A DNA stretch of 64,000 nucleotides from the NCBI GenBank assembly GCA_050313295.1, contig JBNPLD010000009.1; one strand, given 5' to 3'. Positions 9,082 through 18,260 of the stretch are shown here, piece after piece. The notes beneath the pieces are model-generated. The model saw only the letters and a program-made list of their open reading frames with translations, had not been told where the DNA came from and searched no databases. Both the position numbers and the translations under genes were made by a program. Position 1 is the stretch's first letter. Each line of letters starts with the position of its first letter. This DNA is from S5-A14a sp022766365 (GTDB lineage: Bacteria; Bacillota; Clostridia; Peptostreptococcales; Anaerovoracaceae).

Positions 9082-9612
9082 ATGGCTACAAGAAACATTA
9101 GAACTGACGGAGAAGAAATACTTCGCAAGGTATGCAGACCTGTGGGGGAAGTTACGGACAGGGTAAAAGAAAATCTTGCAGATATGCTCGAAACTATGGA
9201 ACTGGAAAAGGGGGTAGGTATTGCTGCACCCCAGGTAGGTATAATGAGGAGAATGTTTGTTGCAAAGCCTGATTTAGACGGCACCCCTTACTATATGATT
9301 GACCCAAAGATAATCAGTGAGGAGGGCGAAACCATTGATGATGAGGGATGCCTCAGCGTACCCGGATACGTCGGAACAGTTAAAAGACCACAGAAAATTG
9401 TAATAGAAGCTACAAACCTTGATGGAGAGAGAAAGACATATACATTTGAAGACTTTGAAGCGAGAGTGATGTGTCACGAAAATGATCACCTAAACGGAAT
9501 CCTCTATACGGATATAGCAACAAATATAAGAACTTTAGAAGAAGCAGCTGAAGAAGCTGCGAAAGCCGAGAAAAACAGTGGAGAACAAAGCTCTGCGGAG
9601 GTGAAGTGGTGA
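9082..9612 (+). CDS. def: Peptide deformylase
   Basis: Metalloenzyme that removes the formyl group from nascent protein N-termini. All three family motifs are present: GVGIAAPQ (about residues 45-52), EGCLS (about 90) and HENDH (about 132-136), which supply the Cys and two His metal ligands and the catalytic Glu. At 176 residues it is slightly long, with an Ala/Glu-rich C-terminal tail. It follows priA by 43 bases with an AGGAGG site and overlaps the start of fmt, so the two functionally linked genes are translationally coupled. Confidence 0.96.
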   Translation: MATRNIRTDGEEILRKVCRPVGEVTDRVKENLADMLETMELEKGVGIAAPQVGIMRRMFVAKPDLDGTPYYMIDPKIISEEGETIDDEGCLSVPGYVGTVKRPQKIVIEATNLDGERKTYTFEDFEARVMCHENDHLNGILYTDIATNIRTLEEAAEEAAKAEKNSGEQSSAEVKW

Positions 9613-10574
9613 AAATTGTCTTTATGGGCACACCGGAATTTGCGGCAGTTTCCTTGAGACATCTAATTGAGGAAGGACATCAGGTTGTTCTCGTAGTGAC
9701 TCAGCCGGACAAGCAGAAGAACAGAGGCAGGAAGGTGGTTTATTCACCGGTTAAGGAAGTGGCCCTTGAGAACAAAATACCTGTTATCCAGCCGGTTAAG
9801 CTTCAAAGTGACCATGCGGCTCTTGAGGCTTTAAGAAAAGCTCATGATGAGGCGGAGATCGGTGTCGTTGTAGCGTTCGGTCAGATTTTGCCGGAAGAGG
9901 TGCTTGAAATGCCAAGGCTTGGCTATATAAATGTTCATGGTTCTCTTTTGCCTAAACTTAGGGGGGCATCACCGATTCAAACAGCTATTTTGCTCGGTGA
10001 GGAGCCGACAGGTGTTACAGTGATGAAGGTGGAGAAAGGACTTGACTGCGGAGATATGCTCTCTAAAAGTGAAATCTCAGTGGGTGGGAGGACTGCAGGT
10101 GAGTTGGAACATGAGATGGCTGATGTGGGCGCTCGTCTTTTGACAGAAACACTTGAGAAGTTTTACGATATTACACCTCAACCTCAAAATGAAGATGAGG
10201 CTACCTACTGCAGCACAATCTCTAAAGAAGATGGGCATATTGATTTCAGGAAATCTGCCGAGTCAATTGAACGTATGACAAGAGCATATAATCCGTGGCC
10301 GGGGACATATGCAAAAATCAAAAATAATCTCTACAAATTCTGGAAAATAGAAAGTATAAATGATACAAGAATTTCAAATGTCGGAAACCCTTCTGAAAGC
10401 TTTCTGCCGGGAGAAATTGTATTTGTGGGAAAAGATATGTTTACTGTGGCCTGTGGAGAAAAAGGTAACGAGAGACTCAATGTACTGGAGATACAGGCTC
10501 CGGGGAAAAAACGAATGAAAACCGGTGATTTCTTGAGAGGTAATAGACTTGAAGTCGGAGAGCTATTCAGATAG
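9606..10574 (+). CDS. fmt: Methionyl-tRNA formyltransferase
   Basis: Formylates Met-tRNA(fMet) using 10-formyl-tetrahydrofolate; partner step to def. The N-terminal formyltransferase fold starts MGTPEFAAVS; the catalytic region reads NVHGSLLPKLRGASPIQ (about residues 110-126), with a C-terminal OB-like domain. At 322 residues the length is normal. Start is GTG at 9606 or the adjacent GTG at 9609, after GGAGG; it overlaps the def stop by 7 bases. Confidence 0.96.
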   Translation: MVKIVFMGTPEFAAVSLRHLIEEGHQVVLVVTQPDKQKNRGRKVVYSPVKEVALENKIPVIQPVKLQSDHAALEALRKAHDEAEIGVVVAFGQILPEEVLEMPRLGYINVHGSLLPKLRGASPIQTAILLGEEPTGVTVMKVEKGLDCGDMLSKSEISVGGRTAGELEHEMADVGARLLTETLEKFYDITPQPQNEDEATYCSTISKEDGHIDFRKSAESIERMTRAYNPWPGTYAKIKNNLYKFWKIESINDTRISNVGNPSESFLPGEIVFVGKDMFTVACGEKGNERLNVLEIQAPGKKRMKTGDFLRGNRLEVGELFR

Positions 10575-10638
10575 CATTATCAGGTATTGATTTGATCTAA
10601 ACCATAAAATCAAAATGTAGTCAGAAAGGATAAGCAAT

Positions 10639-11331
10639 ATGTATTTTATTTCTATCATCATATTGGTGGCAGCGTCTATATTTGCAATGTATGCACAGTT
10701 CAAAGTTAATAACGCATTTTCAACTTATGAAGATGTGCCTTCAAGCAGCGGCATATCCGGTGCTCAAGCTGCAAGAATGATTTTGGACAGAAATGGATTG
10801 TCAGATGTGGTAATTAAGGAAATCGGTGGGAGACTTTCAGATCATTATGACCCTCGTACACAGGAAATCAGCCTGTCTTCAGATGTGTACAGGGGGACGT
10901 CTATAAGTGCAGTCAGCGTTGCCACACACGAGGTAGGTCATGCAATTCAACATGAACATAATTTTGCTCCACTTATATTTAGAAATGCAATCGTTCCTGT
11001 TGTGAATTTGGTTTCAAGGGCTGTATGGCCCCTGGTGATGATTTCCATATTTCTAATGTATGGAAGGAATTTTCAGATGGGAGATACTCTTCTTACTGTT
11101 GCAGCTTTAGCGATGGGAGCGGTTGTTTTGTTCCATCTTATTACGTTGCCTGTAGAGTTGGATGCCAGCAGGAGAGCACTCTATCAACTTGAAGCAACCG
11201 GGATATTTAGAGATGAGGAGCTGGCAGGAGGTAAAAGGGTTCTGTCGGCAGCAGCACTGACCTATCTTGCGGCATTGTCTGTTTCTGTTGCGAACCTGAT
11301 AAGAATACTCGCAATGAGAAGTGATAACTAA
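10639..11331 (+). CDS. YugP-family membrane zinc metallopeptidase
   Basis: Membrane-bound neutral zinc peptidase of the YugP (DUF/PF04298) family; substrate unknown. It has an N-terminal membrane anchor, the HEVGH active site near residue 97 in THEVGHAIQHEHN, and two to three further hydrophobic segments. A following Glu in PVELDASRRA probably supplies the third ligand. The length of 230 residues is typical. It sits between fmt and rsmB, a conserved Firmicutes position, and its stop overlaps the next start (TAATG). Confidence 0.9.
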   Translation: MYFISIIILVAASIFAMYAQFKVNNAFSTYEDVPSSSGISGAQAARMILDRNGLSDVVIKEIGGRLSDHYDPRTQEISLSSDVYRGTSISAVSVATHEVGHAIQHEHNFAPLIFRNAIVPVVNLVSRAVWPLVMISIFLMYGRNFQMGDTLLTVAALAMGAVVLFHLITLPVELDASRRALYQLEATGIFRDEELAGGKRVLSAAALTYLAALSVSVANLIRILAMRSDN

Positions 11332-12719
11332 TGGGTTGGAATATGGGACCCGGCAGGGATAGAGTCAAAGCATGGGAGCTTTTTTCACGTGTAGACGAAG
11401 AAGGGGCATACAGCAATGTTCTTGTAGCCAAAGGCAGGGAGCTATATGATAATAAGGAAAAGTCAGAGAGTGAATCAAAGTGCAATGTGACAGACAAGGT
11501 CAAGCCGGCCGGTAAAACCGGAGAAGAAGCTAAAATAAATTGGGACGTTGTTCAAACTATTGTATTTGGAACTCTGGAGAAGAAATTACTCCTTGACTAC
11601 TATATCGATAAATTCTTAAAAAAAGATCCTAAAAAAAAGGGAAAAGAAATTAGGAATATATTGAGGCTTGGAATATATCAACTCATTTTTATGAATACAG
11701 GCAGCGACTATGGGATATGTAATGATATGGTCGCTATCACTAAGATGCATTTTAGAGGATTTGAAGGTCTTGTTAATGGGGTTCTGAGGAATGTAGCCAG
11801 GTCAAGATCAGAACTTATTCCTCCTCAGGGTGATGATCTTAAGAGCATGAGTATCAGATACTCTATCGGAGAAGATATTATTAATCTTTGGATTCGATCG
11901 TACGGACTTGAAAAAACCCGAGAACTGGCTGAAAATTCCTGTAGAAGGGCGCCTCTTTTCCTGAGGGTAAATCTAAGGAAGAAGTCGAAGAATGAGGCAG
12001 TTAGGAAACTTATATCTGAAGGCGTTTTCTGTCATCCGTTGGCAGATGATGTAAGCACGAGAGCCATAGTTGTTGATAAAGGCTATGAGGGTCGTGTGGT
12101 TTCAAGCGATAGCTTTAAGGAAGGAGATGTATCTATTCAGGACTTAGCTTCCATAGTTGCCATTGATAAGCTTGATATAAGGTCGAATGACAAAGTTTTG
12201 GATATGTGCTCAGCACCCGGGGGAAAGGGTGTATCCGCAGGGGAATTAGCTTCTTGCAGCAACGTTATTTGTTGGGACCTGTTCGAGAACAAAATAAGCT
12301 TGATAGAAAACTACGCCAAGCGGTGTGGTATAGAGAATTTAAAAGCAGTACATCATTCCGCTCTGGATTTTCAGGAAGAATTTAAGAATGCATTCGATAA
12401 AGTGATACTGGATCCACCATGCTCGGGACTTGGTGTAATGAGACGCAGACCTGAGATCAGGTACAAGTCTGTTGACTATGCGGATCTTTCCAAACAGCAA
12501 TTTGTTATGTTAACTTTAGCTGCTCGCTATGTAAAGCCGGAGGGAAGTGTTTTGTACTCCACGTGTACGGTGAATCCTCAAGAAAATCAGGATATTCTCG
12601 AAAAATTTCTTGAAGATGAGGCCGGAAAGAATTTTGAAAAATCATATGAACGTCAAGTTTTCACAGGAGAGTGTGGGGCAGACGGATTTTATATCTGTGT
12701 TTTGAAGAGGAGAGTGTAA
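11331..12719 (+). CDS. rsmB: 16S rRNA m5C967 methyltransferase RsmB
   Basis: SAM-dependent rRNA cytosine-5 methyltransferase. Residues about 1-170 form a NusB-like RNA-binding domain; the C-terminal half is the Rossmann methyltransferase with DMCSAPGGKG (SAM binding), DPPCSGLG and the catalytic STCTVNPQEN cysteine. At 462 residues it is of usual size. The ATG overlaps the yugP stop, and the phosphatase gene follows 5 bases after, so all are probably co-transcribed. Confidence 0.95.
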   Translation: MGWNMGPGRDRVKAWELFSRVDEEGAYSNVLVAKGRELYDNKEKSESESKCNVTDKVKPAGKTGEEAKINWDVVQTIVFGTLEKKLLLDYYIDKFLKKDPKKKGKEIRNILRLGIYQLIFMNTGSDYGICNDMVAITKMHFRGFEGLVNGVLRNVARSRSELIPPQGDDLKSMSIRYSIGEDIINLWIRSYGLEKTRELAENSCRRAPLFLRVNLRKKSKNEAVRKLISEGVFCHPLADDVSTRAIVVDKGYEGRVVSSDSFKEGDVSIQDLASIVAIDKLDIRSNDKVLDMCSAPGGKGVSAGELASCSNVICWDLFENKISLIENYAKRCGIENLKAVHHSALDFQEEFKNAFDKVILDPPCSGLGVMRRRPEIRYKSVDYADLSKQQFVMLTLAARYVKPEGSVLYSTCTVNPQENQDILEKFLEDEAGKNFEKSYERQVFTGECGADGFYICVLKRRV

Positions 12720-12724
12720 TCTAT

Positions 12725-13471
12725 ATGGATGTGGGTTTCAAAACTGACAAGGGTATTTCACGATTCAATAATGAAGATGCCTGCTATGTCATGGTTGAGA
12801 AAGGGGTTTTCATAATTGCGGACGGTGTCGGTGGAAGCAGTTCCGGAGAAATTGCCAGCAGGACCGCTACGAGATTTATTTCTCAATATGTTGAAAACAA
12901 CCCTATAAACCCTGAATGGGGACAGGAAGACATGCACCTTTATTTCGTCAAGTGCTTAAATAGGGCAAACGAGATGATTCTCGACATGGGTCAGCGATTT
13001 GATGAAAACAGCGGAATGGCCACAACCATTGTGGTAGCATATATAGACGGTCCTTTAATGTATGTGTTTAATCTGGGAGATAGCAGAGCTTACCTTTATA
13101 GGCGAAATGAGCTTGTCCAGATAACCGAGGATCATACTTATGTAAATCATTTAGTTCAGAGGGGCGAGATAACTGCAGAAGAGGCACTTACTCATCCTGA
13201 CAGGAATCAGATAACCAAAGCTCTTGGAGCTGATGAACATATTTATCCGGACATGTTTCTGGTTACATTAGAGGCGGATGATGTTATCATAATGTGCACA
13301 GATGGTCTATATGTAGAAGTGCCGGAAGAGGAAATCAAGGGGATTATTGAAAAATTTGAGTCCATGTCAGAGACATGTTCCAAATTGATAGATTTAGCAA
13401 ATCTTAACGGGGGTAGTGATAATATTACGGTTATTTCCCTGAAAATTGATAAGGAGGATATCAATGAGTAA
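12725..13471 (+). CDS. stp: PP2C-family protein serine/threonine phosphatase
   Basis: Cytosolic metal-dependent phosphatase that reverses phosphorylation by the PASTA kinase encoded next. PP2C motifs appear in order: NEDACYV, ADGVGGSSSGE, GMATT, NLGDSRAYL, ITKALGA, MCTDGLY and GGSDNITV, including the metal-binding aspartates. The ATG at 12725 fits the family N-terminus (DVGFKTDKG); the frame upstream to 12671 only overlaps rsmB. At 248 residues it is the normal length. It overlaps the kinase start by 8 bases, indicating coupling. Confidence 0.95.
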   Translation: MDVGFKTDKGISRFNNEDACYVMVEKGVFIIADGVGGSSSGEIASRTATRFISQYVENNPINPEWGQEDMHLYFVKCLNRANEMILDMGQRFDENSGMATTIVVAYIDGPLMYVFNLGDSRAYLYRRNELVQITEDHTYVNHLVQRGEITAEEALTHPDRNQITKALGADEHIYPDMFLVTLEADDVIIMCTDGLYVEVPEEEIKGIIEKFESMSETCSKLIDLANLNGGSDNITVISLKIDKEDINE

Positions 13472-15260
13472 TAGCAAATTATTAGCCGGACGATATGAAT
13501 TGATCGAAAAAATCGGTGACGGGGGAATGGCCGTTGTCTATAAGGCTAAGGATAGATTACTGAATAGATATGTTGCAGTTAAAATTCTGCGTCCTGAGTA
13601 TACAAGAGATGCCCAGTTCATTGAGAGCTTCAAGAAGGAATCTCAGGCAGCGGCAGGTCTTCAGCATCCAAATATAGTTAATGTGTACGATGTTGGCAAA
13701 GAGGGGAATATTTATTTTATTGTAATGGAGCTCATAGACGGCAGACCTCTCTCAGATATAATAGAGGAACATGGTCCGTTGGATTACAAACATGTAATCC
13801 AGGTGGGAAAACAGGTAGCAGCTGCATTAAGCCTTGCCCATAAGAATCATATTATTCACAGGGATGTGAAACCTCACAATATAATGATTACCAAGGATGG
13901 TGTAGCTAAGCTTGCGGACTTTGGTATTGCAAAGGCCATTTCTTCCGCAACTATCGTGAATAAGGAAGATGGCGGTCAAGTGATGGGCTCTGTCCACTAT
14001 TTCTCACCTGAACAGGCGAGGGGGAAGTATGTAGATGAGAAATCGGATGTCTATTCACTTGGTATCGTTCTCTATGAGATGCTCACAGGCAAGGTGCCTT
14101 TTGATGGAGATAATCCTGTAGAAATCGCTCTGATGCACATAAATGAGGATATCAAACCGCCTTCAACGGTTGTGGACAATGTACCGCCGGCTCTTGAAAA
14201 AATAATTTTGAAAGCTACTGATAAGTACCAGAATAACAGATATGAGAATGCCGAGGCAATGTATGAGGACCTTAACAACGTGGATTTTCTCTCTAAGAAG
14301 GTTGGCGACGAAATTCTGCTGGGTGCTGCCGGAAGGAAAAATAAACCGGTAAAGATCGATGACGCAAACGAAGAAAAATTAAATGCAATAATTGATGATA
14401 AGGGCGGTAAAAAGAGTGTGAAAAAGAAGGGGAATTCCTCCGGGAATAGCCCATCAGGTTTCAAGAAAGCTCTTCCCTGGATTTTAGCCTTGATTGTTCT
14501 TCTGATTTTGGGAGCAGTAGGTGGATATCTTTTGACTTCTAAGATGTCTGATCCGGATAAGGGGAATATTGAAGTTCCGGACTTAAAAGGTATGACCTAC
14601 GAAGAGGCCTCGGATGAACTTAGTAAAATTAAGCTGAACATTGAAAAAGGTGACGATGTTTATAGCGCAGATATAGAAAAAGGGAAAATTGTTTCACAGA
14701 CACCTATTTCTAAGACAAAAGTAAAAGAGGGTACAAAGGTTAAAGTAAATATAAGCAAAGGAAAGAAAGCAGGATTGGTTCCTGACCTTATAGGCAAGAA
14801 ATATAATGAATCAGATATATCGTCTGCAATCGGACAGTATGGGTTTGTTCTGGGTAATGTAACATATGAGGAAAGCGATAAATACGATGAGGGGATTATA
14901 ATAAATCAGACTCCTTCTGCCGGTTCATCTGCAAAGAGCGGATCCTCTGTGGACATTGTTGTCAGCAAGGGTAAAAATGAAAAGGCAAAGGTACCTACTC
15001 TGACAGGTCTGACAGCTGATGATGCTGTTCAAGCACTAAATCAGGCAGGGTTTGAAGTAGGAGATATTTCTTATGAAGAGAGCAGTATATATGGGAAAGA
15101 TTATGTAATGTGGCAACAATACAGTGCGGGAACTGAGCTTAAGAAGGGCACATCTGTGTCTCTGAAGATAAGTAAGGGTGTTCCTCAGGTACCGGATCAA
15201 AATAATTCCAACAGCGATAATAAGCCTGACAATGGTCATCCAACAACTGATCAGCAGTAA
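13464..15260 (+). CDS. prkC: PASTA-domain Ser/Thr protein kinase
   Basis: Membrane Hanks-type kinase that senses muropeptides or lipid II and controls wall metabolism. Start ATG 13464 follows AAGGAGG. Kinase domain residues about 10-270: GDGGMAVVYKA loop, VAVKIL lysine, HRDVKPHN catalytic loop, ADFG and GSVHYFSPEQARG. A Lys/Gly-rich juxtamembrane stretch leads to one membrane span (about 330-352). Three extracellular PASTA repeats begin at VPDLKGM, VPDLIGK and VPTLTGL, and an Asn/Asp/Gln-rich tail ends the protein. It pairs with the upstream phosphatase. Confidence 0.96.
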   Translation: MSNSKLLAGRYELIEKIGDGGMAVVYKAKDRLLNRYVAVKILRPEYTRDAQFIESFKKESQAAAGLQHPNIVNVYDVGKEGNIYFIVMELIDGRPLSDIIEEHGPLDYKHVIQVGKQVAAALSLAHKNHIIHRDVKPHNIMITKDGVAKLADFGIAKAISSATIVNKEDGGQVMGSVHYFSPEQARGKYVDEKSDVYSLGIVLYEMLTGKVPFDGDNPVEIALMHINEDIKPPSTVVDNVPPALEKIILKATDKYQNNRYENAEAMYEDLNNVDFLSKKVGDEILLGAAGRKNKPVKIDDANEEKLNAIIDDKGGKKSVKKKGNSSGNSPSGFKKALPWILALIVLLILGAVGGYLLTSKMSDPDKGNIEVPDLKGMTYEEASDELSKIKLNIEKGDDVYSADIEKGKIVSQTPISKTKVKEGTKVKVNISKGKKAGLVPDLIGKKYNESDISSAIGQYGFVLGNVTYEESDKYDEGIIINQTPSAGSSAKSGSSVDIVVSKGKNEKAKVPTLTGLTADDAVQALNQAGFEVGDISYEESSIYGKDYVMWQQYSAGTELKKGTSVSLKISKGVPQVPDQNNSNSDNKPDNGHPTTDQQ

Positions 15261-15286
15261 TCAGGTAATATTATGAGGGAAATTAT

Positions 15287-16198
15287 ATGAACCGAGTTAA
15301 GTGTCGTATCATAAAAGGAATCGGTGGTTTCTACTATGTGGAAACACCTGGAGGTGTAGTCACAACCAGGGGTCGAGGAAATTTAAAAAAATCCGGAGAT
15401 ATTCTTCTCGTTGGGGATTATGTAGAGGTTTCTATTTTAAATGAAGAGGAAACAGAGGGCGTCGTGGAGAAAGCGCTCCCAAGAGAAAATTCATTTGTAA
15501 GGCCGCCGATCGCCAATGTGGATTTGATGACAATTGTGGTCAGTGGTGAGAAGCCCAAAGTTAATGTGCGCCTTTTGGATCGGTTCCTCTGTGTTAGTGA
15601 AAGCAAGCTCATACCATCTCTCATATGTGTTAACAAAACAGAGTCATCTCGGGGTATGAAAACTTTCGATATGCTGTACGGAATCTATGGGAAGATTTAT
15701 CCCATGTGTTCTGTAAGCGGAAAAACCGGAAAGGGATTGGATGATCTGAGAAGAGAAATTTCAGGATCTACGGTTGCGTTTGCCGGACCGTCCGGAGTGG
15801 GAAAATCCACAATTTTGAATGCCATTTTGGGTCAAAACCATATGGAAGTTGGGGAAATAAGCAAGAAAACCAGTAGAGGAAGACATACCACAAGACATGT
15901 AGAGCTCATTGAAATCAAAGAATCAAAAGCTGAGAATGAAAATATATCAAAAACATGGATATTTGATACTCCGGGATTTACTTCCCTTGATTTGCCTGAT
16001 ATGTCGGAAGCTAACCTGAGATATCTTTTCCCTGAACTGGTGAAATGGGGAAAAGAATGTAGATTTATGGATTGTCAGCATATAGGAGAGCCCGAATGCA
16101 GTGTACTTAAGGCTGTAGAAATGGGTAGTATTTCTCAAAGTCGATATAACTCATACAAAATGTTTTATGAGGAGTTGAGCGAGAGAAAAAAGTTTTGA
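15287..16198 (+). CDS. rsgA: Ribosome small-subunit GTPase RsgA
   Basis: Circularly permuted GTPase for late 30S maturation. It has an N-terminal OB fold, G4 region (CVNKTE), P-loop GPSGVGKSTILNAIL (about 165), DTPG (G3) and a C-terminal zinc knuckle (CRFMDCQHIGEPECSV). The length of 303 residues is normal. The stp-prkC-rsgA-rpe order is conserved in Firmicutes. Confidence 0.96.
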   Translation: MNRVKCRIIKGIGGFYYVETPGGVVTTRGRGNLKKSGDILLVGDYVEVSILNEEETEGVVEKALPRENSFVRPPIANVDLMTIVVSGEKPKVNVRLLDRFLCVSESKLIPSLICVNKTESSRGMKTFDMLYGIYGKIYPMCSVSGKTGKGLDDLRREISGSTVAFAGPSGVGKSTILNAILGQNHMEVGEISKKTSRGRHTTRHVELIEIKESKAENENISKTWIFDTPGFTSLDLPDMSEANLRYLFPELVKWGKECRFMDCQHIGEPECSVLKAVEMGSISQSRYNSYKMFYEELSERKKF

Positions 16199-16234
16199 CC
16201 AATGTGATGATTGACAATAAAAAGGAGGTAAATC

Positions 16235-16900
16235 TTGAGATATTTAGCACCATCGATTCTGGCAGCTGATTTTTCAAAACTTGGCGATGAAGCAGTATGT
16301 ATCACTAATGCCGGAGCAGATTTTTTGCATATTGATGTAATGGACGGACATTTTGTTCCTAACATAAGTTTTGGAGCTGTCGTTATGAAAAGTTTGAATT
16401 CCATAGCAACTTCACCATATGATGTTCATCTAATGATTGAAAATCCTGACAGGTATATCGATGATTTCATTACAGAAAAGACAGAATTCATTGTGGTACA
16501 CCAGGAAGCTTGCATACATCTTCACAGAACCGTTTCGCATATTAAATCTCTTGGGATTAAAGCCGGTGTTTCTATTAATCCTGCAACACCCGTGGAATCT
16601 ATAACAGAAATATTACCCTTTGTGGATCTTGTTCTGATAATGTCAGTCAATCCCGGTTTCGGAGGACAGAAATTCATTTCTCAAACATTGAATAAAGTTC
16701 GGAAATTGAGAGTGTTAAGGGAGAATATGGAGCTGGATTTTTTGATAGAGATGGACGGTGGGATTACTGAATTTAATTTAGAAGATGTGCTTAACGCAGG
16801 TGTGGATATGGTGGTAGCCGGTTCAGCTATTTTTAAGGATAGTTCAGATGCCACTTTAAATCAAGTGAAGAAGTTTAAAGAAATAATGAATAATGAATAG
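16235..16900 (+). CDS. rpe: Ribulose-phosphate 3-epimerase
   Basis: Interconverts ribulose-5-P and xylulose-5-P in the pentose phosphate pathway. TIM-barrel with SILAADFSKL at the N-terminus, HIDVMDGHFVPN metal site, HLMIENP, MSVNPGFGGQ phosphate loop and EMDGGI. TTG start at 16235 is set by AAAGGAGG just upstream. At 221 residues it is full length. It is the last gene of the long plus-strand run and is followed by a terminator. Confidence 0.96.
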   Translation: MRYLAPSILAADFSKLGDEAVCITNAGADFLHIDVMDGHFVPNISFGAVVMKSLNSIATSPYDVHLMIENPDRYIDDFITEKTEFIVVHQEACIHLHRTVSHIKSLGIKAGVSINPATPVESITEILPFVDLVLIMSVNPGFGGQKFISQTLNKVRKLRVLRENMELDFLIEMDGGITEFNLEDVLNAGVDMVVAGSAIFKDSSDATLNQVKKFKEIMNNE

Positions 16901-16931
16901 AATAAATCTGTTTACATATCCTTATATATAA

Positions 16932-16960
16932 CAGAGCAACCCCGCTAAAGAGTTGCTCTG
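16932..16960. terminator. Bidirectional intrinsic terminator
   Basis: Perfect 9-bp stem CAGAGCAAC (16932-16940) / GTTGCTCTG (16952-16960) followed by a T-rich run, between convergent rpe and the aminotransferase gene. It ends the plus-strand operon. Confidence 0.85.
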
Positions 16961-16970
16961 CTTTATTTTG

Positions 16971-18212
16971 CTACTTTAATGTGGATAATCTTCTGCACGC
17001 TTCCTCAACAGTATCAGCGGGGAAAGCATAACACATTCTGAACCAACCCGGACGATCTGTTCCGAATTGCTTGCCGGGAGAGATGTTAATCATTAAATCG
17101 TTATATATCTTTTCCCATAATATATGTTCAGTATCAAATTCCTGCTTCTTCATATACTTTGAAAAATCTGCCATTACGAATATTCCTGCTTGTGCTTTCA
17201 TGATTGGAATATCAATTTCGCCAAGACCATCTTTGAGAATATCATATGCTGTCTTTAATCTTTCCCTGGAAAGATTTAGTACATCGGGCAATTCTTTAAG
17301 TTGTAACAGAGCAGTTAATAATGACTGGGTATGACCTGAAACACATGAATAATACATTAATGAGCCAAACCCCTTTATGATATCAGGATTAAATGAGATA
17401 CATAATCCTGTTCTGAATCCGGATAAAACGAAATCCTTCGCAAAGCTACTTGTTACATGAACTCGATGTCTATATGAATCAGGTACTAATTTCAATGTAC
17501 TAATGAATTCAGCATTCTTGTCCCATACCGTCTGTGCATATATTTCATCGGATATAATATCTATATCATGCTCCATCGCAAATGCAATGATGCCTTCAAT
17601 TTCTTCTTGTTTATAAACAGTTCCTACAGGATTGTTAGGTGATGAAAAGAGAATTGCCCTAACTCTGATATTCTCCTTTTTACATTTATTCCAAGCCTGT
17701 TCAAATGCGTCGATTTCAAGTGTTTGACCGCAATTTACCGGGATACAAATTACACCGGCTCTATCATGCACATCATCTACAAAGCTGGAATAGAATGGCG
17801 CGGGAATCAAAAACGCATCACCTTCCTCTGCCAGGAGTGTAGCTAATGTGTTTAACATTACGGTACAACCTGCTCCGGTAGCTACATTGTCTTTTGTAAG
17901 CTTAATTGATGAATCATCGTCAAAAATGATTTTCTGCCAATAATTGGCAATAGCTTCTCTGAATTCGTCACTTCCTTCAAATTTATTGTAATGTATTGTA
18001 TAACCGGACAACTCCATATTTTCAGCTGCTTTTCTTAATAAATCGCAAATTTCATCATTTACTAAATGACTTTCTGCAGTACCCATATTGACTAGTCCGT
18101 TTGGATTAGAGATAGGATCATACATATTGTAGAAATTATCAAAATGTGCTTTTACCAATGGGGGAAGTGTTCTTACCCATTCCCTACCTCTATCAGATAG
18201 ATATTCCAGCAT
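16971..18212 (-). CDS. Class I/II PLP aminotransferase (ACC-synthase-like)
   Basis: PLP-dependent fold type I enzyme, 413 residues. The N-terminal region (YDPISNPNGLVNMGTAES) resembles the 1-aminocyclopropane-carboxylate-synthase-like branch. Further motifs are SSPNNPVG, SDEIY and the PLP lysine in SSFAKDFVLSGFR. Substrate cannot be told from the sequence; amino acid transamination is the safest reading. GAGGAGG precedes the ATG. It is the distal gene of a minus-strand cluster with an SDR protein, a transporter and a regulator. Confidence 0.85.
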   Translation of the reverse strand: MLEYLSDRGREWVRTLPPLVKAHFDNFYNMYDPISNPNGLVNMGTAESHLVNDEICDLLRKAAENMELSGYTIHYNKFEGSDEFREAIANYWQKIIFDDDSSIKLTKDNVATGAGCTVMLNTLATLLAEEGDAFLIPAPFYSSFVDDVHDRAGVICIPVNCGQTLEIDAFEQAWNKCKKENIRVRAILFSSPNNPVGTVYKQEEIEGIIAFAMEHDIDIISDEIYAQTVWDKNAEFISTLKLVPDSYRHRVHVTSSFAKDFVLSGFRTGLCISFNPDIIKGFGSLMYYSCVSGHTQSLLTALLQLKELPDVLNLSRERLKTAYDILKDGLGEIDIPIMKAQAGIFVMADFSKYMKKQEFDTEHILWEKIYNDLMINISPGKQFGTDRPGWFRMCYAFPADTVEEACRRLSTLK

Positions 18213-18260
18213 CTTTTCCTCCTCACTTCTAAATGGTATATCTTTGAAAACTAAAGAAAA